Below are positions 38,133-49,826 of a stretch of 64,000 nucleotides of DNA, one piece after another (the first letter of the stretch is position 1; every line of letters begins with the position of its first letter). Where the stretch lies: NCBI RefSeq assembly GCF_036785885.1, contig NC_092312.1, forward strand, positions 17,130,001-17,194,000. The letters run 5' to 3'. The translations under genes and the position numbers were made by a program. The notes under the pieces are model-generated. The model searched no databases. It was not told the DNA's origin and saw only the letters and a list, made by a program, of their open reading frames with translations. Source of the stretch: Coffea arabica. Lineage: Eukaryota; Streptophyta; Magnoliopsida; Gentianales; Rubiaceae.

Positions 38133-41100
38133 GGTATTAAGGACTTTCGTCTCTTTAGATCACTATCAAAAACTTTTAAATTTCGATAGGATGGGAGGCC
38201 AGGTATTCAAATTCCATCAATGTGTCATTATATGTAGTTCAAATTCGAGTATTATGCTCAATGCGAGTATGCTTGAGTCAGTTGAGTGTGTACTAATTTT
38301 ATATATTTTATCTAAGATTACTAAAATATATATACAATTTCAGTATGGACAGTTGCATGTTTTACTAGGTGAGTATGTTTGTCTAATTACGTTAAACTCA
38401 AATAAAATAAGTAGAAATTTTAAAAAAGCCAATCAAAAATTGGTAAGAGAAAAAATAACTTGAGTTGATTTCTAAAGTAAGCTTGAGTTACTCACATTTT
38501 TCTCAAATCAATCAAAGCAACAAAATTTGATGTAGTAGAGCTCGACTTCAAATAATTTGCATGAGTTCGAGCTCGAATAGAGCACTGCTCTCGTTCAACT
38601 CCGCGCGTTGAAAGGGCTGGGTAGTAATAGAATTATGGAATTGGAATCCACCAAAATTCTAAAACTAATAAATGGTGACCACTGACTATTGAATTAGGTG
38701 TATAACTAGGAGGAGATCACCGCGCATCGCGCGGTGGATGAATGGAATTATGCCCACTAATGTCCGATATATTTTTGAAATATTGTAATCCTGATGAATT
38801 AAAATAATAAAGATGAATTCAGGATTATGTTTTGAATAAGTATATTGGTAATTAAAATTTGAGGAAAAGTAATAAGAAGATTGGAAAATGTGTAATGTAA
38901 TGTATTTAATAGTGCAATACGGAAAAGCAGTGATGATTAGTAGGCATGAAAGTGGTGATGATTAGTAGTGTAATATGTTCAATAAAGTTGAATCCTTCAT
39001 ATCGGGAGCTCTCCCAATAACATAGCTATATCTTGAGATATAGAACTCATATGACCATGACTCTTGAAGATAAAAATATTGTGTGATTTGTGGATGTCTA
39101 GAGAGACCTGTAGTTGTTTGAGAAGATGCAATGGTATGAGACGGAGCACGTGCTTTATAGCCACAGCTTTGTATGTGCATCAAAATCAACCATAAATTCA
39201 GCTATGGTAGGTTGGAACCATAGCTTTGCATTGTACAAAATTAAGGATGCTGTCATCTAATACTGTGATAAATTGTTGAAGCCAAACACTTCCTAATTGA
39301 AGAAAAACACAATTCAGTTGAACGCAATAACGCTATCATAGAAAAAAAAATATGAGAAAGGAATTATCGAATAAGTAAAGAGGCCAGTTGATCCCTAGAC
39401 AATCGTTGATGTTCCCATAAATATATTTATACATAAATAATTTTGGATGATTACTAATCTTCACCGGGGCAAGAATTAAGAAAAAAAAGAAATTCAAACT
39501 GTCAAATGCACACTGATCGTGGTTGGAAAGATATTATCTTGCGTCTTGATCATGACAGTATAGGAGAAAAGTGAAAAAGCAGTCATCTCAAGTAGTTAAT
39601 CAACTTTCGCACTCTTCATCCTAGAAATTCAACCCGTAATTCTGTCAGAAGTACCATATCACAAGTGATTATTTAAAACAAGATCAATGAAAAGAATCTT
39701 AGGAGCGATTTGAAAATTTGAAAAATGTGACAATATTGTAAAACAAGTACACTGGAGTCATCTAACTGGTTTTCATCATTTTATAAGAAAGAACAAGGGT
39801 ATGTGATGACTTGAAATTCAAAAACTCAAATTAAAACATATTTCTAATAAAAGATAAAAATGTAATCCCCTAACAAAGTTGACGTTAACTGTTTAAACAA
39901 CCAGTCAAATAGAAAGTTGAAACTCCCGTGGATTATATGAGGGTATACCACTTAAGAGTATAATGTTGCAGATTTAATATTGAAGGCCTTATGAGGTGAA
40001 CCATTTTATGTTGTCAACTTACAATGAATCGACTCTAAACATTTCAAGCTGATGTAATCTGAAACGCAAACTTTAAGAAAGGAGCTGATGTAATCTGGAA
40101 TGCATACCAAAATGAACCATTTTTAAGAAAATTTTCTTTTGGTTGCTAATATTCGAATAAAATGCTAGGTCCTAATAAATGCTATAGTGAAACTATAGTC
40201 AAATTTCAGCCCAATCCATAATATTCGAACAAAATGCTAGGTCCTAATCAATGCTATACTGAACAATAGTTTGTCAAATTCCAACTATTGTCAACCCCAT
40301 TTCTCACCTCAAATTCAATTTTGAAAGTTCTATCAACCTCTCTATATGGGGAAACCAACCCAGATACAAAATAAAAAAAAATTTCTTTTGCGGCAAGACT
40401 TCACAGTGAGTTGATAGAGCATCTTACCTTCGCGGAACTTGTATGCAAAATTCAACATTAAGCAAAAGTAGCAGTCTTCAATACCCCTTTATGTCAATAC
40501 AATGCAAACCATAAAATGGTTTTACCTGGGAACAGAATGTTAAAAGATATAAGAGCGTCGGCATAAAAACCTTAATTTACTGTTTGTTTCTTAATGACCA
40601 TACCAACAAAATTATAAACAATAATATTTTCCAATTATATAGAGTTACCATTTTGGAAAATGGTCAATGGTTCTCAAAAAGAGAGAACAAATGATCTTCT
40701 ATATTTGCACTTGTCAAACCAGAAAATACATTATTCACATAATTTAATACATTATTCAAGAAGAAGAAAGAGATGTAAATTTTTAAAGCCAATGTCACCA
40801 CTGAATTTGAGAATAAGAAGCAAAAACACCAAAAACATGAGAATTTTGATACATTGATGACCACTCAACTCCTTTTTGACCTCAACCAAGTTCCAATGAT
40901 TCTAGAATTCTACTGATTTTAAAAAAAATTGGAATGATATATAAATAATTTTAAAAAATAATACAACGATGAAACTAATAATAAAGGACAAAGTACAAAA
41001 TATGACTACTCTTGCAATATGTAAGAAAAATATTAACAGATCATTTTCTGTGTTTAACAACTATTTTTAACTGCCTAAACTCTTGCAATTTTAGTCCATC

Positions 41101-43280
41101 TGCTGCCAAATAACTTTTGTGCCTGCATATCATCTCTAAATTATATAATACACTCCCCATAACAAGAAAATTGGTCATTTGGCTTGAAATGATTAGATTG
41201 GTTAAATATGCAATCTTAGAGAACATGTTATCTGATGGAAAACCAAATTTATGGTATACAAAGTCAAAGAAATTTCAAATACACACACACACACACACAA
41301 ACACCAAAACACATACGCTAAGCATCAATAGCATCTTCCAGTTATTCCTTCAATTGATTTCAAAAAGTTGAATGATTTCATAAAGACGAACAAGTAGCCA
41401 AGAATAAATGCATAATTTAGTATTTCTAAGAAAAATGGCAATTTACTTACCGCTTCTAGCCTGTACAAAAAATCTAATATTTGGGACTTCTTCTTTGGCA
41501 AATGTTTTACTACCTACAAGCATCAAAACCATTTATATTAGTCGTATTAAGCAAAAACTGCCCCTAGGTAAAAAGCAATTGGTTAGTTTGTACAACTTAG
41601 ATTCATAAGATAGATATTGATAAGTCCTATCAAGAAAAGTACTATTTTCTGTTGGCCGTTGCTGCGAGAAACCTGGCAATTAAGTAGACATAAAACCACC
41701 AAAACAGATCCACCACTTCATGATGTAATAAAGATACAAAATAAACAGAGAACAAACCTTCTCATACATAACTGCCCTAAAGATCCAAGATGTAAATAGT
41801 GAAATCCATAAATTGGTATTTAGGCCTACAACAACACAAACTGTGGAGAACAATTTTTCAAGTTGAAAGATAGAATTCAAATTACTTTAGGGTTGACTGT
41901 CTAAAAATTGTTCAGCCTAAGAATCCTAAAACTACTGTGGTCGACGTATTACAAATTTCCCTGCATGATTACCTACCTAAGCACAACATTGAAGCCTTAA
42001 TTTTGAAATATATGTCTAGCTCCAATACAAATTCAGTAGCCAAACCAGCCAAGTTTGAAAAAGAAACTTTTTCAAGTCAACGCTGATAAAATTAGTCCAG
42101 CCATTACAGCAGTTTCAGTCTAATTAAGCAAAATTGAACATAAAGACATCATGGATACAAAAACAAGAGACCAAAAAAATCCCAACAATGGCAGGAAAAG
42201 ACTCAAAACAAGAAATAACCAGACACTATGCACTAAATTTGGAGTAATTTACCTTACTCCAGGGGTTAAAAAAAAGGTTCCTACTCATTCCTTTCTCCGG
42301 ATTAATTCACCGACAAAAACTTAAGCAAAATTGATTAAATTAGATCAAAGAATGTTTATAGCGCAAAAACACTACGGCTCAACTAATTTTTTCAACATCT
42401 ATTCTCTCGTAACAACTCAGCAGATGCTCAAGAATAAGAAAGAAAAATGAAATATTCCAAATGGGTCCAAATGCGTAGAGACTGAGTTTTTTTTAAAGTT
42501 CTAAAAAAATTTAAGAAAATAAAAGAGCAGACGACACCTCCGGAGAACAGAATAAAATCCAGTAGATCTACAAGCCATTTGTAACGTATCTCAGAGAAAA
42601 AATAAAAGAGAAAATAAAGGTCCGAAAATAAAACTTGTGATACCGATAATGGTTGCAACCAGTCATGAAAAGTGAGCAGTCAAAGAAAATTTCGACAAAA
42701 ACCTGCAAAATAACAAAATAATTATGGCAAAAAAGAAAGAAGAAATTAGGCATAAAATAGATAGAAATACTTCAGCAAGAAAATGAAACCAGTACCATGG
42801 AAACCTACAGATCCAAACAATAGAAAAGAAAACGATAGCAACAAAATAGATCGTAAATAACTACTTTAATAAAAGGAAAAAATAAAGGCTGTATAGAGAA
42901 AGGTTGTAAAAAAATTAAAAATGAAAATTAGGCTAATTAAGAGAGAAAGAGAAAGGAAAATACCCTTTAACCTGCAAGAAGAAGACCAATGTATGACCTC
43001 TGATTTGTCTTGCACTGTTGTTTAATGTTTAATTAAAGGAGGAGCAAGGGAGAAGGAACCAGAGAAGAAAGAGAGAAAATAGCTTCGAAGAAGAAGAGAC
43101 ACGGTGAGCGGCGTAAATGAATTCTCAGCAACTCTGTCCATCCAATAAGGAGGCGAAATCTCAATTTTGTCCTCAATTGAATCCATCATCTCAATTGATC
43201 GGGGGAACTACCATCAATTCACCAATAAGGAGATGCCAAGTCAGCAATTAAAACTCAATTGAGAACCCTGGCATTCGCAC
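38133..43280. other. Repeat-rich intergenic DNA; possible non-coding transcript on minus strand
   Basis: No protein gene is recognised. A CGCGCATCGCGCGG palindrome lies at 38720-38733, a 72-bp-spaced direct repeat at 40149-40290 and a CA repeat at 41281-41299. On the minus strand, splice-like blocks can be drawn: a CT-rich leader (about 43100-42971, donor GCAG/GTTAAAG), 41513-41451 (acceptor TGTAG, donor GTAAGTAA) and 40525-40428 (acceptor TTCCCAG, donor GTAAGATG). The last has stops in all frames, so a lncRNA or dead gene is the most that can be proposed. Confidence 0.35.
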
Positions 43281-44128
43281 ATAGACTATATATGTTAACA
43301 AGCAGAGCATGTAATCGAGCGAGGCAACTGAAAGAGTAAATATGAAAGCACACCAGCATGATATGAAAGCAAGCAGAAGACAAAATACCTTAAGCAGTAA
43401 ACGGAGGCTAAGAGAGGACACGGTAGAGGAGCGAGCCGAAGTTGGCCTGCATAAGCAAAAGCGACATAAAGGTTAAGAAAATAGCGGAAAGCAGGGAACA
43501 TAACAAAAGGGAAGCAATTATAAGAAGCACAAAGAGCTGCGAATAAACTGAAAGGAAAGGGACCAAAAAGGAACACACGAGCAGCGCACTAAACGCAGTC
43601 CAGGGAGAAAAGAGAACAAAAGCTGGGAACAACACAGTGCCGGCAACAAAATGCTAGGCAAGACGGGGGTTTTGTTCAGCGGCAATCCGAGGACAATCGT
43701 AGGCCTGGGAGGGGGTATTAACGGTAGGGGGAAAGACCGAGCCCAAATATTGGCAAGCAAAGGGGTGTAAGCAGCAGAGGCAGCCCGGAATTATAATGGA
43801 CAACACGGGGAGACAGAGGGAGAGGGAGAGGGAGGGGGAGGGCGGCGGGGCGGGGGTGGGGGGGAGTGCAAGCTGAGCAACGAAAGAGCAGCGGAGATAA
43901 CCTGGTGCAGCAAAGAGGGCAATGGCAAGGAGCAGCAACAACACCAAAACAGGAACAAAAGGGCAAATAGCGGCCTTCGACGAGCAGGCAAGAGGAGAAG
44001 CACCATGGTTCATGATGGCAGTCAACTAATAGGTCAGGTTGGAAGAGGTCAGAGCAGGTGGGAGAAGGCGTGCAAGATAGCTAAAGGAACAGTTTTGTGT
44101 GAGGGGAAAGAGGAAGTGGGTGAAGAAT
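43281..44128. repeat. Purine-biased block, left part
   Basis: Plus strand strongly rich in A and G with few T, including G-runs at 43826-43866. The composition is unlike its flanks and matches 45050-45560 on the far side of the LTR-like insert. It is probably the interior of an unidentified repeat. Open frames on the minus strand here (Leu/Pro/Ser/Phe/Cys-rich) follow from composition and are not genes. Confidence 0.45.
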
Positions 44129-45049
44129 TGTAAGGCCTGGTGCAACCCAATGAGTACAAACAATATCACAATGATGCACAAAGATATATCAAATTTAAGC
44201 ACAATAAAGAAAATTTAATTAAAGAGAAAAGATAAGAAATGCAAACCAAATATCAATCCAATAGTCTCTTCAATAGATGGCGATGCTAACCAAGATGTAC
44301 AAGTGAAGGCTCACTCCTTCCTCACCCAAAACACACTTTGATTGAGCCAAGGAGTTTTACAACTATTCTAGTTAACCCTCAACAACCTACACTTGAAAGA
44401 TCACTCACCCAATTAAGAACTATTTTATACAAATGAGGCAACCTTCACCAAGGTTTTACCATTTCAAGTGATAGGTTCACCTTCACCAAGGTTTTACTCC
44501 TCCTAGAGAGTAACCTTCACTTGAGCAATCTCACAACCCAACTTTTCCAACCCCTTATACAACCAACAAAGAATCTTTCTACTCAAAAATCTCACTTGTA
44601 AGCTTGTATTTTGTGTTGGCAAAAGTCCCTTGTCTTCTTGTGCTTTGGAGTTTTTATAGAAGGTGAGAAATGGCTCCAAAAGGCTCTCCAACGGTCAAAT
44701 ATTAAATGCTGTCAAAACTAGCCGTTGGCCTGTCGGACGTCCGAACCACCTGTCGGACGTCCGAACCCTGCGTCCGACCGTCGTCAGAGAGTCATCAAAT
44801 CTTTGCGAAATTTCTCGGACGTCCGATGCGATCGATGTGCGTCCGATGCGTGTGTCCGTTGATGTTCTTCATCCTTTCGGACGTCCGATAGCTTCCTTTC
44901 GGACGTCCCACATGAGTGCCCTGTTTTTGCTTCTGCTTTTATGCCACAAGAATCTGTTCTAACAAATTACTCACATAAAAACATTAGCCCAAATCTACAT
45001 TTTGGTTTGTTAATCATCAAAACCAATGATTGATCGACCAAGGTCAACA
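44129..45049 (-). mobile_element. Sirevirus-like (Copia) solo LTR or LTR fragment
   Basis: On the minus strand it begins TGTTGACCTTGG, passes 'TTTTGATGATTAACAAACC' near the start as many Sirevirus LTRs do, and ends GGCCTTACA. A TATA box (CTATAAAAAC near 44651) is followed by an R/U5-like region. Upstream of the TATA are five TCGGACGTCCGA-type palindromes (44733, 44753, 44815, 44877, 44899). No internal coding region, primer-binding site or matching second LTR lies beside it, so it is a solo LTR or fragment. A clean 5-bp target duplication was not found, so the ends are tentative. Confidence 0.5.
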
Positions 45050-45600
45050 AAAAGTAAGTGGGGGAAGATGGATGCAGGATGGAGGCAGGATGGAGTAGAT
45101 GGAGACAGGACTGAGGAGCAGGAAAACAGTACAAAATGAAAGACGGGACAGCGGAGCGGGAAGGCGTACAAGAGTGGAAGACAAACAGCAAGTTAGGAGT
45201 GGGAGCAGCTGGAGCACGTGGCAAGCTCAAGACAGCAACTCCAGAAGGCCACAACAGAGCTAAACAGTGGCAACGAAAAAGGAAGAAGAGAGATGCAACG
45301 ACCACCTGACGGAGCCAACCTAACGGATGCAGGCAAATAGGGCCAACGAAAGACGGGTCGTACAAGGTGAAACTTGAGTTGAGGGTAAAACTTGAGGGTA
45401 AAACTTGAGCTGCAAAGAAGACCGCACAAGGAAGAAAAGCTTCAGCTTGGTGGAGTTGGTACACAGGAGACTGAGCAAGTGACAGAGAAGTGACCCACGA
45501 CCTCAGCCAGCCTCCCACCGAGCAAGAAGAAAAAAAGAAAAGAAGAAAACAGCGGGGGGAGGGAAATAAACAACGCAGCCGCTCCACGCCAGCATCAAAC
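45050..45600. repeat. Purine-biased block, right part
   Basis: Same A/G-rich, T-poor style as 43281-44128, with near-repeats such as GGATGGAGGCAGGATGGAG (45073-45100) and GAGGGTAAAACTTGAG. The LTR-like segment seems to have inserted into this block. The 227-codon minus frame here is compositional. Confidence 0.45.
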
Positions 45601-45638
45601 AAACGAATCCCCAGTCGCCACGCGGAGGACGACCACGT

Positions 45639-45677
45639 CCACGTGTACACCAGGCTTCCGCCCTTAGTCTATATAGT
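45639..45677 (+). promoter_or_regulatory. G-box and TATA box of CXE copy 2
   Basis: CCACGTGT (G-box/ABRE type, CACGTG at 45640-45645) lies about 25 bp upstream of TCTATATAG (45668-45676), which is about 250 bp before the CXE2 ATG. The arrangement suggests bZIP/bHLH control, for example by abscisic acid or light. Confidence 0.5.
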
Positions 45678-45923
45678 TAAAGACTTTGAAAGCCGCAACG
45701 AGACCGGCAAATAGACCAAAAGAAGTCTGCCGGCCACTCTCACCTATACATTGACCTATTTCAACGACTTCAAGTACAATTGTCTCGCCGTGATCAAATT
45801 CCTTCTTAAGTTCCCACTTCCCACACTGGAGTCCTCTGCTTTAGCATTCTTCACTTCGTTTGAGTACTTTTGACACAAAAATCCTTAATAACCTCCTTGG
45901 GATTACATCAAACCATATCATTC

Positions 45924-46868
45924 ATGGACTCGCTCCCCCCAATTCCACATGCAGATCCTGCGCTAATAGCTCAGGATTTCGTTCCGTTCTTTCGAGTTTA
46001 CAAGGATGGCCGCGTCGAAAAATTCCTCCAAGCTCCCTTCGTCCCTCCATCAGACTCGGACGATCCCCAGAGCACTGGTGGTGTCCGATCAAAAGACGTC
46101 ATCATTTCACCGGAAACCCAAGTAGGTGCACGCTTGTATCTTCCGGCCACGGTCAAACCCGACGAGAAACTTCCTGTCCTGATCTACATCCACGGGGGGG
46201 CCTTTGTCATCGGATCAGCTTTCAGCGTCGTATACCATAACTATCTTACCTCCGTAGCAGCTGAGGCCAACGTCGTCGCCGTGTCCATCGAGTACAGGTT
46301 GGCTCCAGAGCACCCTATCCCCGCATGCTTCGATGATTCCTGGGCAGTAACAAAATGGGTCGCCTCCCATGCCAATAGACAAGGCCCCGAACCCTGGTTC
46401 AACAATCACGCCGACTTTTCAAGGGTGTTTTTGGCAGGTGACAGCGCCGGAGGCAATATTGCACATTACATGGCGGTCAAAGCCAGCCGAGAAGGGTTGG
46501 GGGATGGTGTGAAGCTTGTGGGGTTGATTTTAGCGCATCCATATTTTGGCAAGGGAGGGCGTGAAGAATTATGGGAGTACATCACTTCAGATTTCAAAGG
46601 GTGGGATGATCCAAGGCTTAATCCCATGGCGAGTTCTGGATTGTTGTCGGGCCTTTTGTGCGAGAAGATTCTGTTGTGTACATCGGAGACAGATTTCATT
46701 CGAGATCGGAGTTTGCATTACAGTGAGGCGCTGAAGAAGAGCGGATGGAGGGGTGAATTGGAGGTTGTGGATGTTGAAAAGGAGGGCCATGTTTTTCATA
46801 TACTGAATCCAAGTGGCGACAATGCTGGAATCTTGATGAAACGTCTGGTTTCATTCTTGGGAAATTAG
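45924..46868 (+). CDS. CXE-type carboxylesterase, copy 2 (alpha/beta-hydrolase)
   Basis: Intronless, 314 aa. The ATG at 45924 (MDSLPPIP) is chosen over one 54 bp upstream because it matches the start of copy 1. Blocks: FRVYKDGRVEKF, SKDVIISPE, YIHGGAFVIGSAFS (oxyanion hole HGG 90-92), YRLAPEHP, Ser174 in GDSAGGN, Asp257 in SETDFIR and His289 in KEGHVFH. Like copy 1 it has HGGAF, but it keeps the normal Gly-Ser after it. It is a likely cytosolic esterase of small or specialised metabolites, substrate unknown. The protein is very close to copy 1 throughout and the nucleotide frame is fully open, so both look functional. A G-box and TATA lie upstream. A 19-bp A-run sits in the 3' region at 46943. 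Confidence 0.94.
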   Translation: MDSLPPIPHADPALIAQDFVPFFRVYKDGRVEKFLQAPFVPPSDSDDPQSTGGVRSKDVIISPETQVGARLYLPATVKPDEKLPVLIYIHGGAFVIGSAFSVVYHNYLTSVAAEANVVAVSIEYRLAPEHPIPACFDDSWAVTKWVASHANRQGPEPWFNNHADFSRVFLAGDSAGGNIAHYMAVKASREGLGDGVKLVGLILAHPYFGKGGREELWEYITSDFKGWDDPRLNPMASSGLLSGLLCEKILLCTSETDFIRDRSLHYSEALKKSGWRGELEVVDVEKEGHVFHILNPSGDNAGILMKRLVSFLGN

Positions 46869-47071
46869 GCCCCGATGATGCTGTTTTGATTTTCAGTTTT
46901 CTGCCTGCCGTCGTCCGTACGTTACTTTAAAGTTTCAATGCCAAAAAAAAAAAAAAAAAAAAGTACCGCCTTTCTTTCTAAAGCCTTGTACTACTAGTCA
47001 CGGATACCAACCCAATGCAGTGTGTTTCTCGCATCCGGCCTGCCTCAGTTCAGGATGCCTACTACTATTAA

Positions 47072-47462
47072 GCGCCATTTGGTTGCGATAACTTATTAAA
47101 AAGCACTTTCTAGTAGAATTTTTAATAAAAATAGTTATCAACTGCTTAAATGCTTTTAAATATATTATTTAAAAATATAATTCAATAAGTACTTATTATA
47201 TTTAATAATGTGTAATTTGAAAATTTTTAAAAATGTTTATCACAATATTTGGTTCATAATATAGGATGAGATGATTAAATTTGATATTTTATTTTTTAAA
47301 TCATAAAAATTACTCTAAAAGCATAAAATTTGAGCTTTTGTTAAAAGTACTTTTAACACCAAAAGTTCTATTCCTAATTTTATAAAATGATTTTTAGCAA
47401 ACATTTTAAAAATACTTTTAACACTTAAAAAGTACTTTTTTACTAAAATCCGAAACGGGGCC
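47072..47462. mobile_element. Tourist-like MITE, family C
   Basis: Ends GCGCCATTTGGTTGCG and CCGAAACGGGGCC are imperfectly inverted, and TAA is duplicated at 47069-47071 and 47463-47465. The 391-bp interior shows long internal dyads (AAAAGTACTTTTAACAC forms on the right, TTAAAAAGCACTTT on the left). Confidence 0.65.
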
Positions 47463-48528
47463 TAATGATGATTCCACGAAAGGAGTTAGAAACTTCCACA
47501 AGCTGGAAATTAGCAGCACTAGCTTTCTCGTGTCTTCATCGGCGGTCATTTTTGTTTTGTGAGGGGTTGTTCGAGTCTATTCATTAGGGCCATACAAGTT
47601 ACATTAATATTTTTACTCAAACTATACGATATAGATTTTTATGGCAACCATTAGCTGGCTAATCCAATTTCCATTGCAAAAAAAAAAAAAAAAAATTGTT
47701 CTACTTATATCATTAACATAATTTTCAGTCTTTTTTTTTTTAAATTTTACATATATTACATCAAAAAAATACTACGATATTATTTAAGATATTTTTTCTA
47801 AATAATTTCCTATCCAAACGGAGCCATTATTGTTTCCTGCTTGGAAGACTAACACCAGTCTTTGCTGGAGCACATGGCCGGAGTTTTTGTTAGCATAACA
47901 CCAGAATGACAGAAAGACTGTACTAGAGTGTCTTCAATTTTAAGCCTAAGACCAGCCCCGTAGTCGCAAGTGATAGAAATAGTCGTAGTTTATAACCATG
48001 GTTAGAAATTGCCATGAGTTCCTCTTCATTAAGCTCCGGTTTTAAAGGGCAATCAATTTGGTAGGATTGGGCTGGGTTGGGTATTCTGCTAGTCAACTGC
48101 CGTCAATTGTTTATTTGTTGTGATAGCTACTAGTCGTTCAGACCCCGCGGGCACCTAACTTCTGGGAAGCATTTGGTGACATGATATGTCAAAGTTTTCA
48201 ATATTGGAGGGCTAAATTATTTAGTCTCCAGAATATTCTAGGTGTTCCATCTTAGATTTTTTGTTAGCTGTCTTGAAAATTTTTCTGAAACTGAAATTGA
48301 ACTCATTTTGGGAAAATATCAAGACACCAAATTCATCGCCCTGAATATCAACCACTAAACAAACAATTGGTATTTAACCAGAACTATATTATGTGGAGTG
48401 TGGATTAGTGTGTAGATGTGTCGTCAAATGCTAGCAAGAAGATGAATGTTGGCATACCAAACTCATCACCCTGCCTGAATGTTAAACACTAAAGGTGGTA
48501 GTTAACCAAGAATATATAACCACCAGCC
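47463..48528. other. Intergenic, no gene recognised
   Basis: AT-rich. 47600-47826 ends in ATTTCCTATCCAAACGGAGCC and may be another worn MITE. A-runs lie at 47678-47695. Nothing coding is seen. Confidence 0.4.
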
Positions 48529-48816
48529 ACCAAGAATATATAACCACTAGACTAAACTAGGCCACCACCAAATCCTTAAGTCCACCGTCAAATCCTTAAA
48601 GCTTGATGAGGTGGTGATCCCTTGACCTCCTACCAGTTCCCACAATATGTGGCTTCTCTAGACAAATTCAGATGGATGCGTAGTGCACCCATTTGATGCG
48701 ATAGTAATTCAGTCACCATCGGCTTCCTGTAAATTTAACTGGGCTTCCCCTTAAATTATGATAGAATAGAATTATATAGATAAAATGACGATTGAAAAAA
48801 AAAACCAAGAATATAT
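48529..48816 (+). mobile_element. SINE-like retroposon with repeated target site
   Basis: Plus orientation, body about 48548-48795, with a poly(A) tail of about ten A ending near 48805. The block CCACAATATGTGGCTT (48639-48654) is shared with the SINE at 37.9 kb (read there on the minus strand). The sequence ACCAAGAATATAT precedes the body (48529) and follows the poly(A) (48804), giving the target duplication. A further copy lies at 48504, so the site is present three times. Confidence 0.6.
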
Positions 48817-49005
48817 TTTGTGGATTAGTATACTATTTCTTGTCGAATGATAAACGTTGTTATTAATCCGAGCCCCATTAAAAGTCGATCCACCTCCAAA
48901 GAGTCAAACCCCTGTTTAGAAATTAGGCCTTTAACTAAGGTCGCTACATTCTTCCAAAATGCTTTGGGTACCCGTACTTCCCCTTTTACTGATGAGGAAC
49001 TCGAA
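48817..49005. other. Intergenic
   Basis: Nothing recognised. It runs into the CTCGAG-rich element. Confidence 0.4.
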
Positions 49006-49440
49006 CCTAGAGGTGTTCACGAATCGAGTCGATCACGAGCGGCTCGAGTACGAGTTCGAGTCGAGCTCGAGTTCAAAAATATTAAGCTCGTTGGCTTGCG
49101 AGCTCAATTATATATTTTTTTATTTTTATTTTATATTTTAATAGTAAAATTACACATATATCCCTAATAGTTTATTATTTGTTAAAAAATTATTATTTTA
49201 TTTATTTTTAAAAATAATATAAATATTTTTATTTTTCAAAAAAATTTTATTATTATTTTATTTTATTTTTTAAGCTCGAGCTCGAACTCGACGCGAATTT
49301 GAATTGAGCTCGAGCTCGAGCTTGATATTTTGAGCTCGTCGAACTCGAGGTCGAGTTTGAGTTTCACAAAATTAACTAAAGGTTCGTCTCGATTAGGCCA
49401 AAGTTCAGCTTGACTCGGTTCGTTTGCACCCATACTTGAA
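49006..49440. repeat. Foldback repeat rich in CTCGAG
   Basis: Left part (49010-49110) and right part (49272-49350) are packed with GAGCTCGAGCTCGAG-type palindromic words in opposite arrangement, enclosing an AT-rich centre. The outer ends AGGTGTTCACGAA and TTCGTTTGCACCCAT are roughly inverted. This matches a common non-coding plant foldback repeat. A degenerate relative lies near 38450-38600. Confidence 0.55.
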
Positions 49441-49692
49441 CCTGCGTTCCACTAAAGCCCAATTAAGTTTTAAGCTTTGAAGTTAATAATTTGCAAAAAT
49501 AAAATTTAAAAAAATCTTGAAAATAGCAAGTGATGATTTTACTACGTTTCTCCGTTCAACTAGAGGTCACCTTTTTTTTTTTTGAAACTTCAATTAGAGG
49601 TCACTTAAACCTCAAGAAATAAGGATTTACCTTTAAAATGCTTGGATATTCTTTTTTAAGAATATGCAAAAAAAAAAAAAAACATTGATCTA

Positions 49693-49826
49693 GGTTTGTT
49701 TGGATAGTGCTTTTATCCCAAATTTTTCAATCACCTTTTTATATCACATACATCACATCATAAAAAGTGCTACAGTAATTATTCAAAATAATATTTCAAA
49801 TAATACATTATCCAAACATAAGCCTA
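49693..49826. mobile_element. MITE, family A copy 4 (reverse orientation)
   Basis: Ends TAGGTTTGTTTGGATAGTG and TTATCCAAACATAAGCCTA are inverted repeats. The core TCACATACATCACATCAT is the reverse complement of the family A core. Confidence 0.7.

Noticed and set aside
38101-38463. 120-codon plus-strand frame
   Set aside because: Starts inside the SINE end and continues into AT-rich DNA. No recognisable domain.
41281-41299. Possible CRISPR-like or spacer repeat
   Set aside because: It is a simple CA microsatellite. No CRISPR array is expected or seen in this plant DNA.
43654-44025. Overlapping minus-strand frames rich in Leu, Pro and Cys
   Set aside because: All three frames are open because the strand lacks stop-forming bases. 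Composition artefact.
44967-45650. 227-codon minus-strand open frame
   Set aside because: It crosses the LTR edge into purine-biased DNA, is Leu/Ser/Pro/Phe/Cys-rich from composition alone, and shows no domain.
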